From Bergeyella cardium (GTDB taxonomy: Bacteria; Bacteroidota; Bacteroidia; Flavobacteriales; Weeksellaceae): a DNA stretch of 64,000 nt. The DNA lies in contig NZ_QYCZ01000001.1 of NCBI RefSeq assembly GCF_003614945.1, forward strand, positions 1,630,001 through 1,694,000. Direction: 5' to 3'. Positions 28,512-37,455 of this stretch are shown here, piece after piece (positions within the stretch are counted from its first letter, which is position 1; each line of letters begins with the position of its first letter). The translations under genes were made by a program, and so were the position numbers. The notes under the pieces were generated by a model, which saw only the letters and a program-made list of their open reading frames with translations, was not told the DNA's origin and did not search any database.

Positions 28512-29471
28512 TTAATACTGAGTGAATATTCTGTGCTTTACTTTCTTCTGCTGCTCGGCAATTTTCTGGCGAAGCCTTTCTCTAAACTCAATGTATTGGG
28601 GGCTTTTCTCATCATTCGGGCGATGGTTAAGAGATTGAAGAATCTTAAAATTATCAGCGATAAAAGCCTTTACTTCATCAGAGAAATACGCATTTCCAAA
28701 CTTTTCAAAGATGTAATGTACCGCCTGCTGCGTGGGGTGTATCATATCTTCTTTATAGAAGCGATAGTCTCGGAGCTCATCCATCATCAGCTCATAAATG
28801 GGGAGATAATGGCAATTAACCTCATCATCTATCGCCTCGTGGAGAGCATTAAGCAGCCTCGCTTTGCTCCATTGGTTTTCAGGAAAGCCATCTTTGGTAT
28901 GACGAACGGGCGAGAGGGAAAAGAGTATCTGAACCTCTGCTTTGCAAATATCCTTTATCAACTCAATACTCTCTTTTATTGAAGTAATGATTTCCTGAGT
29001 GGTGAGCAACCTCTTTGTAAAGAACTTTTGAGGAATTTTATGGCAATTGGCAACCCGCTTGCCCTGCGGAAGAAACTCGTAGATAAAAGAAGTGCCGTAG
29101 GTGATAACAACCCATTGCGTTTTTTGTAGGAAAAAGTTTGCCTCTTCCAGCTTTTCATTGATTTTCGCAAGGGTTTTGTGGGCATAAGGCGTATTAAAAC
29201 CCGAATAATGGTCTAATGAGATAAAAGCCCCTCCGTAATTTATCAGATCTGCTTCCGTATAAGGCTCGCCCGAGTGGAGGCGCTTGAGCGCATAGTTGAT
29301 AGAATACGGATTAAAAATCGTCCCAAAAGGATTACAAAGGGTCTTCATCTGCCCACTTGCCATAAGGTTGGCCATCTCTGTAGCAAAACAGGAACCGATG
29401 AAAAACGAGGAATCTCCAAGAGTGATTTTCTTATCAGAGAGGGGAATTTCTACCTCTGTTCTAAACTGCAT
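28512..29471 (-). CDS. GSCFA-domain protein
   Basis: The 319-residue protein shows the name-giving motif at residues 24-32: FFIGSCFATEMANLM. NPFGTIFNPYSINYALKRL and the late HPTQQAVHYIFEKFG complete a GDSL/SGNH-hydrolase-like arrangement. The domain is broadly distributed in Bacteroidetes and Proteobacteria without an assigned substrate; an esterase acting on polysaccharide acyl groups is only a guess. No signal peptide. Confidence 0.88.
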   Translation of the reverse strand: MQFRTEVEIPLSDKKITLGDSSFFIGSCFATEMANLMASGQMKTLCNPFGTIFNPYSINYALKRLHSGEPYTEADLINYGGAFISLDHYSGFNTPYAHKTLAKINEKLEEANFFLQKTQWVVITYGTSFIYEFLPQGKRVANCHKIPQKFFTKRLLTTQEIITSIKESIELIKDICKAEVQILFSLSPVRHTKDGFPENQWSKARLLNALHEAIDDEVNCHYLPIYELMMDELRDYRFYKEDMIHPTQQAVHYIFEKFGNAYFSDEVKAFIADNFKILQSLNHRPNDEKSPQYIEFRERLRQKIAEQQKKVKHRIFTQY

Positions 29472-29490
29472 TGGGTGGTTGATATTTTTT

Positions 29491-30462
29491 TTAAGATTCT
29501 CTTTTCAATAAATAATTTGCAAGCTCGATAAACGGCTTTTTCTTCTCATCAGAAACATTGATTTTATCAAGATAGCCCTGTGCAATTTCATTATGCTTTT
29601 GGATAAGGGCAAGTACTTTCTGGTCAATTTTCGTTCGCCTGAAAATCTTTTCTACACCATAAATCTTGTCTATATTATTGGTCTTTTTGGCATACCAAAA
29701 TTCAAGTTCGTTTTTCTCTTCAGCGGTAGCATATTCCCTTGCCAGCAGGTAGAGGATGGTCTTTTTATTCTCAAAGATATCGCCTGCGTGCTTCTTACCA
29801 AACTGCTCCATATTACCAAAGACATCAAGGTAATCATCTTTAATCTGAAAAGCAATACCGATATGCTTCCCAAAGTTGAAAATAGCCTTTGCCTCTTCGG
29901 TATTTGCTCCTGCGATAATGGCTCCGATTTCAAATGCCGCCGCAGCGAGAATACCCGTCTTATAGGTAATCATTCGGATATAATCCTCATAGGTTACATC
30001 TTTCTGGGTTTCAAAATTTACATCATACTGCTGCCCCTCGCAGAGGAGGATACCCGTATGGGTAAAAATTCTGACGCACGCCTTGAAGAGCTTAGGTTCC
30101 AAGTCCTCAAAGAAGCTGTACGCTTTCAGCAGAAGCCCATCTCCTGAGAGGATTGCCGTATTAATCCCGTGCAAAGTATGGATTGTAGGTACATTTCTCC
30201 TAAGGGGAGCATCATCCATTATATCATCGTGGATGAGGGTAAAATTATGGAAATACTCAATGGCAAGCGCTGGTTTTATCGCCTTGCTCATCTCTCCGCC
30301 AAAGAGCTCATTTGCCATAAGAACCATTATCGGTCTTAGCCTTTTCCCTCTATGGGAGATAATATAATTCATCGGTTCATAAAGCTCCGAAGGTTGGTTT
30401 TTAAACATATACTTCTGCACTGCCTGTGCTATAACTTCCTCGTAACGGTCTATAAATTCCAT
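29491..30462 (-). CDS. Polyprenyl diphosphate synthase
   Basis: The 323-residue all-helical prenyltransferase has both aspartate-rich motifs, LIHDDIMDDAPLRRN and FQIKDDYLDVFG, plus the GKRLRPIMVLM binding loop. It extends allylic diphosphates with isopentenyl diphosphate. Chain length cannot be fixed reliably; it may make the menaquinone side chain or a shorter product. It ends 19 bases before the GSCFA gene and lies in a same-strand run with tatD. Confidence 0.88.
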   Translation of the reverse strand: MEFIDRYEEVIAQAVQKYMFKNQPSELYEPMNYIISHRGKRLRPIMVLMANELFGGEMSKAIKPALAIEYFHNFTLIHDDIMDDAPLRRNVPTIHTLHGINTAILSGDGLLLKAYSFFEDLEPKLFKACVRIFTHTGILLCEGQQYDVNFETQKDVTYEDYIRMITYKTGILAAAAFEIGAIIAGANTEEAKAIFNFGKHIGIAFQIKDDYLDVFGNMEQFGKKHAGDIFENKKTILYLLAREYATAEEKNELEFWYAKKTNNIDKIYGVEKIFRRTKIDQKVLALIQKHNEIAQGYLDKINVSDEKKKPFIELANYLLKRES

Positions 30463-30501
30463 AAGTTTTTTTTACGCCAGCAAAGATAACTATTTAGAAG
30501 G

Positions 30502-30540
30502 GAGCAAGCAATTACACCGTAGCCGGTGGGGCACTTAGCA
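30502..30540 (+). repeat. Mini-hairpin repeat locus C (single unit)
   Basis: The full unit reads AGCAATTA, then CACCGTAGCCGGTG (30515-30528), then GGGCACTTA. It is identical in its hairpin to the first unit at 26.7 kb and lies between the polyprenyl synthase start and a same-strand gene end. Confidence 0.65.
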
Positions 30541-30551
30541 TCAATCAAAAA

Positions 30552-30581
30552 AACCTCTGAGAAAGATTTTCCTCAGAGGTT
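30552..30581 (-). terminator. Terminator of the 30.6-31.9 kb gene
   Basis: On the minus strand AACCTCTGAG (30572-30581 as its complement) pairs with the segment at 30552-30561 and runs into a T-rich tail (complement of AAAAAAA at 30547-30553). Confidence 0.75.
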
Positions 30582-30637
30582 AAAATAAAGCTATGACTAT
30601 TTAATAATAAAGATATGTCTACTGAATTAAGCCGTGA

Positions 30638-31930
30638 TTATTTCTTAATTAGCTTAATGCTCTTAGAGAGAGCTCCTGCCTTTACTACCACAAAATATAC
30701 TCCTGCTTTTAGGTCGCGAACATCGTATCTACCCTCAGAATCGGTAGTAGTTTGTTTCACTACACGACCTGCTCTATCATATATGAAGAGGTTTGCAGAC
30801 TGATGATCCAAACCTTGAAGACTGAAATAATCTACCACAGGATTCGGGTACAGCTGAACGGAAAGCGAAGGCTTAGCAACAAAGTCTGTCGTAGCGAGGA
30901 AAGAAGCATTCGGAGACTGCTCCCAATAGAAAGTCTTGAGGTAATCAGAATTATCATTTACCTTTTTACTGATGGCAACATTCTTAGACTGATAAACCTC
31001 CTCGAGGCCGCCATAAAATGTCCAATCCTTAAAGGTATAAACCTCGTCGTGGAGTTTATTGGTATCATAGTCGTACTCATACTTGAAGTTGAGCGTCCAG
31101 GCACCTCTTTTTATTATGGAATTCACTTGGGTTTTAACATTATCATTCCCATCATAAGTATATTCTACTTTTCGGAAGTCTTCCCAGTCGGTTCCATTAA
31201 ATTTCTCATCTATATAGTGGGTACATTTGCCGGTGGTAGGGTTATCTCCCTGGTAATAATAAGTTCTCTTGTTCTTTATTTTGTCATCTAAATTATTACC
31301 ATCTCTCTTTACGGTGAGTACTTTCTCAATCTTCTCCACATAAGTATAAGTATCTGTGTAGAGGTACTGCACATCTCCGCCTTGGGCCACTCTGATATAA
31401 TAATTGATTTTAGTAGGCTTAGAAAAACCTTCCGAATATTCTAATTCATACTTATTGTGTGGGAGGTATTCGCCTTTCCCTGAGCCGTCATCATCAGGTT
31501 TCCAGTTCTCTATATAAAGGCTGATAAGCTGGTTGGTAGCCTCATTATAAGTATAAGTAATTCTGGATTCTGGTACGAAAGGAATAGCCTCCGAGCCTGG
31601 GTCTTCTTCAGATTCCGGGTCTCGCTGATAGGCGATTTTAGCTTTAATTCTCCCCTTAGCATCGTATTCTAATTCGGCATATTCCAAAATGTATTTCTTG
31701 CCTCCATTTTGAGTATAATACTCTATTTTAAGGAGCCTCGTATTCTCATCATTATAGATATAGCCTGTATAATACTTACTTCCATCTACATTTTCTTCCC
31801 ACTCCTTTTGGAGGAGATACTTGTGGTCTTGCGGAGAAATTCCCGCATTGGAATAAGGGTCATAATCCTGCGAAAACGCAACGCTTGCCACCGATACCGT
31901 GAGCAAAGACGATAATAAAAATTGCTTCAT
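30638..31930 (-). CDS. T9SS-sorted exported protein of unknown function
   Basis: The 430-residue protein has a signal peptide (ending SVAFSQ). The mature part has imperfect beta-hairpin repeats resembling YD/RHS-like strands (RLLKIEYYTQNGGKKYILEY, VEYTYDGNDNVKTQV, ITYTYNEATNQLI). The last 75 residues are a T9SS sorting domain (QLYPNPVVDYFSLQ, LKAGVYFVVVKAGALSKSIK). It should cross the outer membrane by type IX secretion. No enzymatic motif is visible. Confidence 0.8.
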   Translation of the reverse strand: MKQFLLSSLLTVSVASVAFSQDYDPYSNAGISPQDHKYLLQKEWEENVDGSKYYTGYIYNDENTRLLKIEYYTQNGGKKYILEYAELEYDAKGRIKAKIAYQRDPESEEDPGSEAIPFVPESRITYTYNEATNQLISLYIENWKPDDDGSGKGEYLPHNKYELEYSEGFSKPTKINYYIRVAQGGDVQYLYTDTYTYVEKIEKVLTVKRDGNNLDDKIKNKRTYYYQGDNPTTGKCTHYIDEKFNGTDWEDFRKVEYTYDGNDNVKTQVNSIIKRGAWTLNFKYEYDYDTNKLHDEVYTFKDWTFYGGLEEVYQSKNVAISKKVNDNSDYLKTFYWEQSPNASFLATTDFVAKPSLSVQLYPNPVVDYFSLQGLDHQSANLFIYDRAGRVVKQTTTDSEGRYDVRDLKAGVYFVVVKAGALSKSIKLIKK

Positions 31931-32011
31931 TATTTATTTTATTTAAAAATTTCGTGCAAAAATATCCCAATTTGTATTTAAACCAAATTATTTCCCACAT
32001 GATTTTTATCA

Positions 32012-32121
32012 CGCCGTAGCCGGCGAGGCACTCGTTAGCACGAGGGGCACTTACACTGTAGCCAGTGAGGCACTTAAAAATAAGTGCTCCCCACGCAGTG
32101 GGTGCCTCCCCTGCTAAGGGG
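32012..32121. repeat. Mini-hairpin repeat locus D (inverted pair of arrays)
   Basis: Forward units are CGCCGTAGCCGGCG (32012-32025), CTCGTTAGCACGAG (32031-32044) and CACTGTAGCCAGTG (32054-32067). They are followed by reverse-oriented units CCCACGCAGTGGG (32090-32102) and CCCCTGCTAAGGGG (32108-32121). GGCACTTA and TAAGTGC(T) between the halves are complementary, so the whole could fold as one large stem. It lies between two same-strand genes. Confidence 0.7.
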
Positions 32122-32149
32122 TATTTCTTTTTGCGCGAGACTTCGGAAG

Positions 32150-32168
32150 TTTTTTCGAATCGAAAAAA
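32150..32168 (-). terminator. TTTTTTCGA palindrome after the DUF58 gene
   Basis: TTTTTTCGA (32150-32158) and TCGAAAAAA (32160-32168) flank one base. It sits 10 bases past the minus-strand stop and could act as a terminator on either strand. Confidence 0.45.
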
Positions 32169-32177
32169 ATCCTCTGC

Positions 32178-33503
32178 TTAGAGTATTCCTCTCGCTTTGA
32201 TTTCTAAATACTTGTTGATGGCATCTATGCTGAGGTTCTCTGGAAGGGTATAAACGGAATAGATGCCGTACTTCCTCAGCTCTTGGATGATGAGCTTTTT
32301 TTCAAACTCAAACTTCTCGGCGATAATCTCATCATAGACCGATTGTATGGTCTCGGGCTGGGAATGAATGAGGTTCTGGAGCTCCGAATTCTTAAAAAAG
32401 ATAACGACGAGGAGGTGGTTCTTGGCGATGCCTCTCAGGTATTTCATTTGCCTTTGTACAGCATCGAGGGTTTCAAAATTGGTAAAAAGGAGCACCAGGC
32501 TGCGCTGGGTGATGGTGGTCTTCAAATCTTGGTAGAGGCGGCTGAAATCGCTCTCGAAGAAGTTGGTCTGCACCTTATAAAGTGCTTCGGAGATTTTCTT
32601 GAGCTGCCCAGATTTGCTCTCGGCAGAGATTCGGTTTTCGGTTTTCTTAGAGAAGGTCATCATCCCTGCACGGTCGCCTTTTTTCAGGATAATGTGGGAG
32701 AGCGCCATCGCAGCATTGATGGAGTAATCGAGCAAACTAAGCCCATTGAAAGGCATCTGCATCGTGCGACCTTTATCTATGAGCATATAGATTCGCTGGG
32801 ATTTCTCGTCCTGATACTGATTTACCATCAGTTTATTCTGCTTGCTGGTCGCCTTCCAGTTGATGGTGCGGATATCATCACCCTGTACATATTCTTTTAT
32901 CTGCTCGAATTCCATTGTATGCCCTAGCCTTCGGATTTTCTTGATACCTCCGAGGAGGAATTCATTCTGAACCGCCATCAGCTCGTACTTTCTGAGGTGG
33001 ATGAAGGAAGGGTAGCTGGGGAGCTTTTCATCTTTCTGGAAGGAAAATCTGCGGGCAACAAGCCCCAAAACGGAGCTCGCATAGATATTGAGCGCCCCGA
33101 AGCTGTATTCTCCCCTCTCCTTTGGGGTGAGCTTGTATTCAAACATTCGGCTACCTCCTGCGGGGAGGCGCTTCTGAATCATAAAATCCCTCACTTGGAA
33201 TTGGAAAGGGATTTCATCAATCACCTGTACGCTGAGCGGGAAGAAATAATTGTTTTTAAGGTCTATTCGTATGGCGTTCTCATCTCCATTGGAGAGCTTT
33301 TCGGGCAATATTCGCTGTGCTTCTATGCCTTTTTTCTGATTAAAAAGGAGCATAGCATCCACCGTAAAAGTGAGGAGCAAAAGCGCGAGAAAGCTGTGGG
33401 CAAAAGGCATAAGCCCGCCGAAGAAAAACGAAAGGATGTATAAAACCCCGATGATGAAAAGGATGAAGAACAATCGGGAGTTTAGATAAAGATGCTTGAG
33501 CAT
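32178..33503 (-). CDS. DUF58 protein
   Basis: The 441-residue protein has two N-terminal membrane helices (about 8-50), then a beta-rich domain and the DUF58 signature EYVQGDDIRTINWKATSKQN. A von Willebrand A-like fold follows (IYMLIDKGRTMQMPFNG). It is the last gene of the MoxR-associated membrane operon, where DUF58, MoxR and DUF4129/SpoIIM proteins are believed to form an envelope-stress or chaperone-like complex. Its molecular function is not settled. Confidence 0.9.
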   Translation of the reverse strand: MLKHLYLNSRLFFILFIIGVLYILSFFFGGLMPFAHSFLALLLLTFTVDAMLLFNQKKGIEAQRILPEKLSNGDENAIRIDLKNNYFFPLSVQVIDEIPFQFQVRDFMIQKRLPAGGSRMFEYKLTPKERGEYSFGALNIYASSVLGLVARRFSFQKDEKLPSYPSFIHLRKYELMAVQNEFLLGGIKKIRRLGHTMEFEQIKEYVQGDDIRTINWKATSKQNKLMVNQYQDEKSQRIYMLIDKGRTMQMPFNGLSLLDYSINAAMALSHIILKKGDRAGMMTFSKKTENRISAESKSGQLKKISEALYKVQTNFFESDFSRLYQDLKTTITQRSLVLLFTNFETLDAVQRQMKYLRGIAKNHLLVVIFFKNSELQNLIHSQPETIQSVYDEIIAEKFEFEKKLIIQELRKYGIYSVYTLPENLSIDAINKYLEIKARGIL

Positions 33504-33518
33504 AAGCTATTTTTAAAA

Positions 33519-34517
33519 CTACCTTGGAATCTCTATTCCCTCTAAAATCTGTTGGATGATTTCATCTGCTGTAAGCCCTTCCATTTCGCGCTCGGGGGAA
33601 ACAACTACCCTGTGTCTGAGGACTGCAAAACTGGCTTCTTTGATGTCTTCTGGCGTTACGAAATCTCTGCCCCGAAGCGCTGCAAAAGACTTGGAAGCGC
33701 TGAGGAGTGCCAAACTTGCCCTCGGCGATGCGCCCAGATAGAGGAACTGATTTTCGCGAGTGGCGATGATGACTTTCGCGATATACTCTATTAAATGAGG
33801 CTCTACGAGCACCTCTTTTACAAGGGTCTGGAACCTGACGAGCTGCTCGCCCGTAATCACTGTACGGATGCTCTCGGTTTTATTTTCGGATTTGCTTTCG
33901 TGCTGTTTTCTGATGATTTCTATCTCCTGCTGTAGGTTCGGATACTTCACTTCTATCTTAAAGAGGAACCTGTCGAGCTGTGCCTCTGGCAATCTGTAAG
34001 TACCCTCCTGCTCGATAGGGTTCTGAGTAGCAACAACGAGGAAAGGCGAAGACATCTCGTAGCGAGTGCCGTCCATCGTAACCTGCCGCTCCTCCATTAC
34101 CTCGAAGAGTGCTGCCTGGGTTTTAGCTGGCGAGCGGTTGATTTCATCTATCAGAATAAAATTGGAGAATATTGGCCCTTTTTTAAACTCAAACTCGGAG
34201 GTTTTGATATTAAAGACCGATGTGCCGAGTATATCGGAGGGCATCAGATCGGGAGTGAATTGTATCCTGCTAAAACCGACATCAATGGTCTTTGCGAGGA
34301 GTTTTGCGGTAATGGTCTTCGCTACGCCTGGTACGCCCTCTATAATGATATGACCATTGGAGAGGAGTGCCGCGAGGAGATGCTCTACCATAGACTCCTG
34401 CCCTACGATGACTTTGGAGATTTCGGATTTTATTCTGTCCAAGGCGTCTCTCAGCTCGGTCATATCAATCCTCGACTGGAAAGAGGAAACGGGATTTGTG
34501 TTTTCTGTATGTTCCAT
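33519..34517 (-). CDS. MoxR-family AAA ATPase
   Basis: The start is at ATG 34517 (332 residues). A TTG codon three triplets upstream is less likely. AAA motifs: Walker A EGVPGVAKTITAKLLAK, Walker B ILIDEINRSPAKTQAALFEV and sensor region VVATQNPIEQEGTYRLPEAQ. MoxR ATPases act as chaperones with VWA or DUF58 partners, and here the DUF58 gene starts 15 bases after its stop. Confidence 0.93.
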   Translation of the reverse strand: MEHTENTNPVSSFQSRIDMTELRDALDRIKSEISKVIVGQESMVEHLLAALLSNGHIIIEGVPGVAKTITAKLLAKTIDVGFSRIQFTPDLMPSDILGTSVFNIKTSEFEFKKGPIFSNFILIDEINRSPAKTQAALFEVMEERQVTMDGTRYEMSSPFLVVATQNPIEQEGTYRLPEAQLDRFLFKIEVKYPNLQQEIEIIRKQHESKSENKTESIRTVITGEQLVRFQTLVKEVLVEPHLIEYIAKVIIATRENQFLYLGASPRASLALLSASKSFAALRGRDFVTPEDIKEASFAVLRHRVVVSPEREMEGLTADEIIQQILEGIEIPR

Positions 34518-34552
34518 TATATTCAAATTTTATACTTGTATTTTATGATTAA

Positions 34553-35707
34553 TTATCTTAGGATTTCGTCTAAGATTTCATTCATTTTTACTAAATCTTC
34601 TTTGGTTAGATAGGCATATTCGTCCTGCGCTTTCTTTATAAGGGCTATTGCCTCCGTAATTTTTTGTAGGGGTTTTCCTGTTTTCAGATGCAGCCTCTTC
34701 GCAAAATGCTCATCTAAATGATGGGTGTCTATTAGCAATTCGGTACGAACTCTATTAAGGAAGTACTGTGCCTTTTTGCTCATCATATCCTGAAAATCGC
34801 CTTCGTTTAAGTATAAATTGCCAATGCTTTTTACAAACTCTACCGATTTATTCTTTTTCGGTTCTATAATAGGGATAATTCTTTGCTTCCGCTTGGCATT
34901 AAAGAAAAGGAAGAGAAATACCCCACCGAGAAATAGCCACCAAGCATACCTGAGCGGCGGATTGGCAAGGATGAAACGAAGAGGAGAAGAGGATTCATTA
35001 AAGAGCTTTCTCTCCATAAACCAAACGGTTTTCCTCTCTGGGAGGTAGGAGAAGACTTTCTCTACATATTGTCTGTTTGCCTCTCCTTTTAAGAGGGAAT
35101 AATTGGTAAGAACGAGCGGCTCGGTATGGAGGTAGATATTCCCCTTGCCAAAAGGAACTTTAATGAAATTGACGCCCGTTTCTTTGCCTTCAAATGTAGC
35201 ATAGCCTAAAATCTGCTGCTCCTTTGTGATGTAATTAATTCTCTCTCTTGAAGGGAGCTTGTCTATGATGGCTTTATCTTTTAATTTCTTATCGGTAAAG
35301 TGCAAAGAAGCGCCATCAAAGTCATACCACGAAGTACCGATATGGAGGGTATCTGCTAAAAAGTAATCCACCTCATCTGAAAAGATAAGGGCATCTGAAC
35401 CTTTTTCTACCTGTTTCAGGATTTTTTTACAAGATTCCTTATCCAGTTTCTGCTGGATGAGGATAATATTATGAGGCTCTTTTTCTTTATTATAATAGAT
35501 ATAAGGAGCGGTACTTTCCTTTTCTAAACTGCTGCCAAAGAGAGCGTCTATCTCCTGAGAGAAAATATAAAGTCCGAAAGGGTTTTTATCGCTTATTCCA
35601 TAAGTTTTTTTCCAGCTTACGACCTCTGTTTTATTCACTTCTAATAGCGCAAGGAGTACTAAAACAACGGCAAGGATAATTCCATATATCTTAAATGTCT
35701 TATTCAT
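34553..35707 (-). CDS. DUF4350-family membrane protein
   Basis: The 384-residue protein has an N-terminal helix (residues 6-22), then YGISDKNPFGLYIFSQEIDA typical of DUF4350. A second helix (YAWWLFLGGVFLFLFFNAK) lies at about 275, then a cytoplasmic helical tail. It lies between MoxR and DUF4129 in the standard flavobacterial order. Role unknown. Confidence 0.85.
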   Translation of the reverse strand: MNKTFKIYGIILAVVLVLLALLEVNKTEVVSWKKTYGISDKNPFGLYIFSQEIDALFGSSLEKESTAPYIYYNKEKEPHNIILIQQKLDKESCKKILKQVEKGSDALIFSDEVDYFLADTLHIGTSWYDFDGASLHFTDKKLKDKAIIDKLPSRERINYITKEQQILGYATFEGKETGVNFIKVPFGKGNIYLHTEPLVLTNYSLLKGEANRQYVEKVFSYLPERKTVWFMERKLFNESSSPLRFILANPPLRYAWWLFLGGVFLFLFFNAKRKQRIIPIIEPKKNKSVEFVKSIGNLYLNEGDFQDMMSKKAQYFLNRVRTELLIDTHHLDEHFAKRLHLKTGKPLQKITEAIALIKKAQDEYAYLTKEDLVKMNEILDEILR

Positions 35708-35711
35708 ACGA

Positions 35712-36509
35712 TTAATTAAATTTATCCTTATAAGTTTTATACTCGGTTTCGTTTATGCTAAACTCTCCGTACCAAACATAATCAAATATTCGGGAGGCAT
35801 CTTTGAACTGCTCTTTGAGCTCGGAAGCACTTATCTCGGAGATATAATCTCGGTTGGTTTTCTCAGGATTCCAGTCTATGAGATTTTTATCTGTAAGGGT
35901 TTTTAGCATCCGTAAGAAATGATAGCGAATTGCCAAGCGATAATCCTGCTGATTCTCGGCTTTGGAAATCATCTCTCGGAAGTTGATTTCGTGAATATTC
36001 TCTACGATATCATTACTTGGGATATTAATCTTTTGATTTTTCTTTCCGAAGAACCAGTTGCCGTCTTTCCTCATCAGATATTTAATAACGAAATAGAGCA
36101 GAATCCCCAAGACGATAATCCCTACAAGGCGAATAATATTATGCTCGTATTTGGAGATTTTATTAAAGTCGGTATCACTAAAAAGACGATCTAATAAACG
36201 CCTTAATTTCTTCTTTAATTTTTCTAAGAAAGAGGTTTTGGGTTTATTGGCAGAGTAATCAAAATCTTCACTTTTATATTTATCTTTTATATCGGTGGAG
36301 AGATTTCTTTCTTTAAGAGGGGTATCTGTTATTATTCCCTTTTGAAGGAGAGAATCCGCAGAATAAACAGGCACTCCGCCAATAGAATCATTTTTTGGAA
36401 GAACTTCTGTATAGCCATCAAAAGGGATTTCATTATCTTCCTCCTCCTGCTGTGCAAATACGGGAGAGGAGAGAAGTATCAAAAAGAATATAAGGAGGTT
36501 AATCTTCAT
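35712..36509 (-). CDS. DUF4129-family protein
   Basis: The 265-residue protein has a signal peptide or anchor (ending SPVFAQ), a low-complexity periplasmic stretch, a membrane helix at about 130 (NIIRLVGIIVLGILLYFVIK) and a C-terminal DUF4129 helical domain (YRLAIRYHFLRMLKTLTDKN, FDYVWYGEFSINETEYKTY). It overlaps the upstream gene by 11 bases, so translation is likely coupled. Confidence 0.85.
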   Translation of the reverse strand: MKINLLIFFLILLSSPVFAQQEEEDNEIPFDGYTEVLPKNDSIGGVPVYSADSLLQKGIITDTPLKERNLSTDIKDKYKSEDFDYSANKPKTSFLEKLKKKLRRLLDRLFSDTDFNKISKYEHNIIRLVGIIVLGILLYFVIKYLMRKDGNWFFGKKNQKINIPSNDIVENIHEINFREMISKAENQQDYRLAIRYHFLRMLKTLTDKNLIDWNPEKTNRDYISEISASELKEQFKDASRIFDYVWYGEFSINETEYKTYKDKFN

Positions 36510-37455
36510 TTTTTCCTATGCTTTCTATTTCGGAAAGGTCTATTTTCTTGTGCAGATCCGTCCTGCTATCGTAATAAATAAAACCTGTGGCGATATATAT
36601 AATATTATTAATGATAAAAGATATGATTAAAGCAATTGAATATAAGATTAACACCATTAATCCAAACATTGATTCTTCACCTTCTATGGAATCATAAGTA
36701 GGAAAAATGATTTTATATCCAAAAATAAATATCATAGGAATAGTAGTGAATATTGAGGCAACAATCTGCACTATTATATAGATAACCAAAGTAGAACCGA
36801 TATACTTCCAGAAAGGAGAGCCATCACGATGATGCTGGTACGAGAACTGAGAACGCAAGCCATAGCTCAAACTACTGAAAAAGCCCTTTTGGGTATTGAG
36901 ATAATCAAAGAGCGTAAGGTTGATAACATTCATAATAAACGGCATTACAATCATCATAAGAAATAGCCCTATCAGAATAAGTATCAGTATATAACTAATT
37001 GCCATTACAAGAAACGCAAAGGGCAAGACAATAAAGGTGATACCTAAAAAGTAGATAAAAATACGCCCCGTATTCTTCTTAATATCCGATAAAATATCCT
37101 GAAGCTGTACCGGTCCTCCTGTTTCAGAAAGCCTCTTGATATAGAGCACGGGATAAGAGTAATTAATAACCATCGCTACCATAAAAATGAGAAACATAAG
37201 TACTACGACGGCTACTATAAGCTCTGGATTTTGTGTGATATACTCCTCAATATAATTTCCTTCTGGCCCTTCTCCAAACATAAAACTTCCGATAATATCC
37301 CTTAAACCTACAACGAAGAGAACCATCATCAGAATAAGGAGTAATCCGTTAATGACTAAATAGTTTTTAAAGAAATTCTTGCCATAGATTTTCAGGAAGT
37401 TGAAGGTATCGGAGACAATCTCTCCCAATGTCCTTTTCTTATAGAATTGTATCAT
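36499..37455 (-). CDS. Polytopic membrane protein of the MoxR operon
   Basis: The 318-residue protein has about six membrane helices (for example FLIFMVAMVINYSYPVLYIK and LILILIGLFLMMIVMPFIMN) and a C-terminal Lys/Glu-rich tail. No catalytic motif is visible. Similar helical-bundle proteins occur at this place in many flavobacterial MoxR operons. It overlaps the SpoIIM gene before it by 17 bases and the DUF4129 gene after it. Confidence 0.8.
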   Translation of the reverse strand: MIQFYKKRTLGEIVSDTFNFLKIYGKNFFKNYLVINGLLLILMMVLFVVGLRDIIGSFMFGEGPEGNYIEEYITQNPELIVAVVVLMFLIFMVAMVINYSYPVLYIKRLSETGGPVQLQDILSDIKKNTGRIFIYFLGITFIVLPFAFLVMAISYILILILIGLFLMMIVMPFIMNVINLTLFDYLNTQKGFFSSLSYGLRSQFSYQHHRDGSPFWKYIGSTLVIYIIVQIVASIFTTIPMIFIFGYKIIFPTYDSIEGEESMFGLMVLILYSIALIISFIINNIIYIATGFIYYDSRTDLHKKIDLSEIESIGKNED

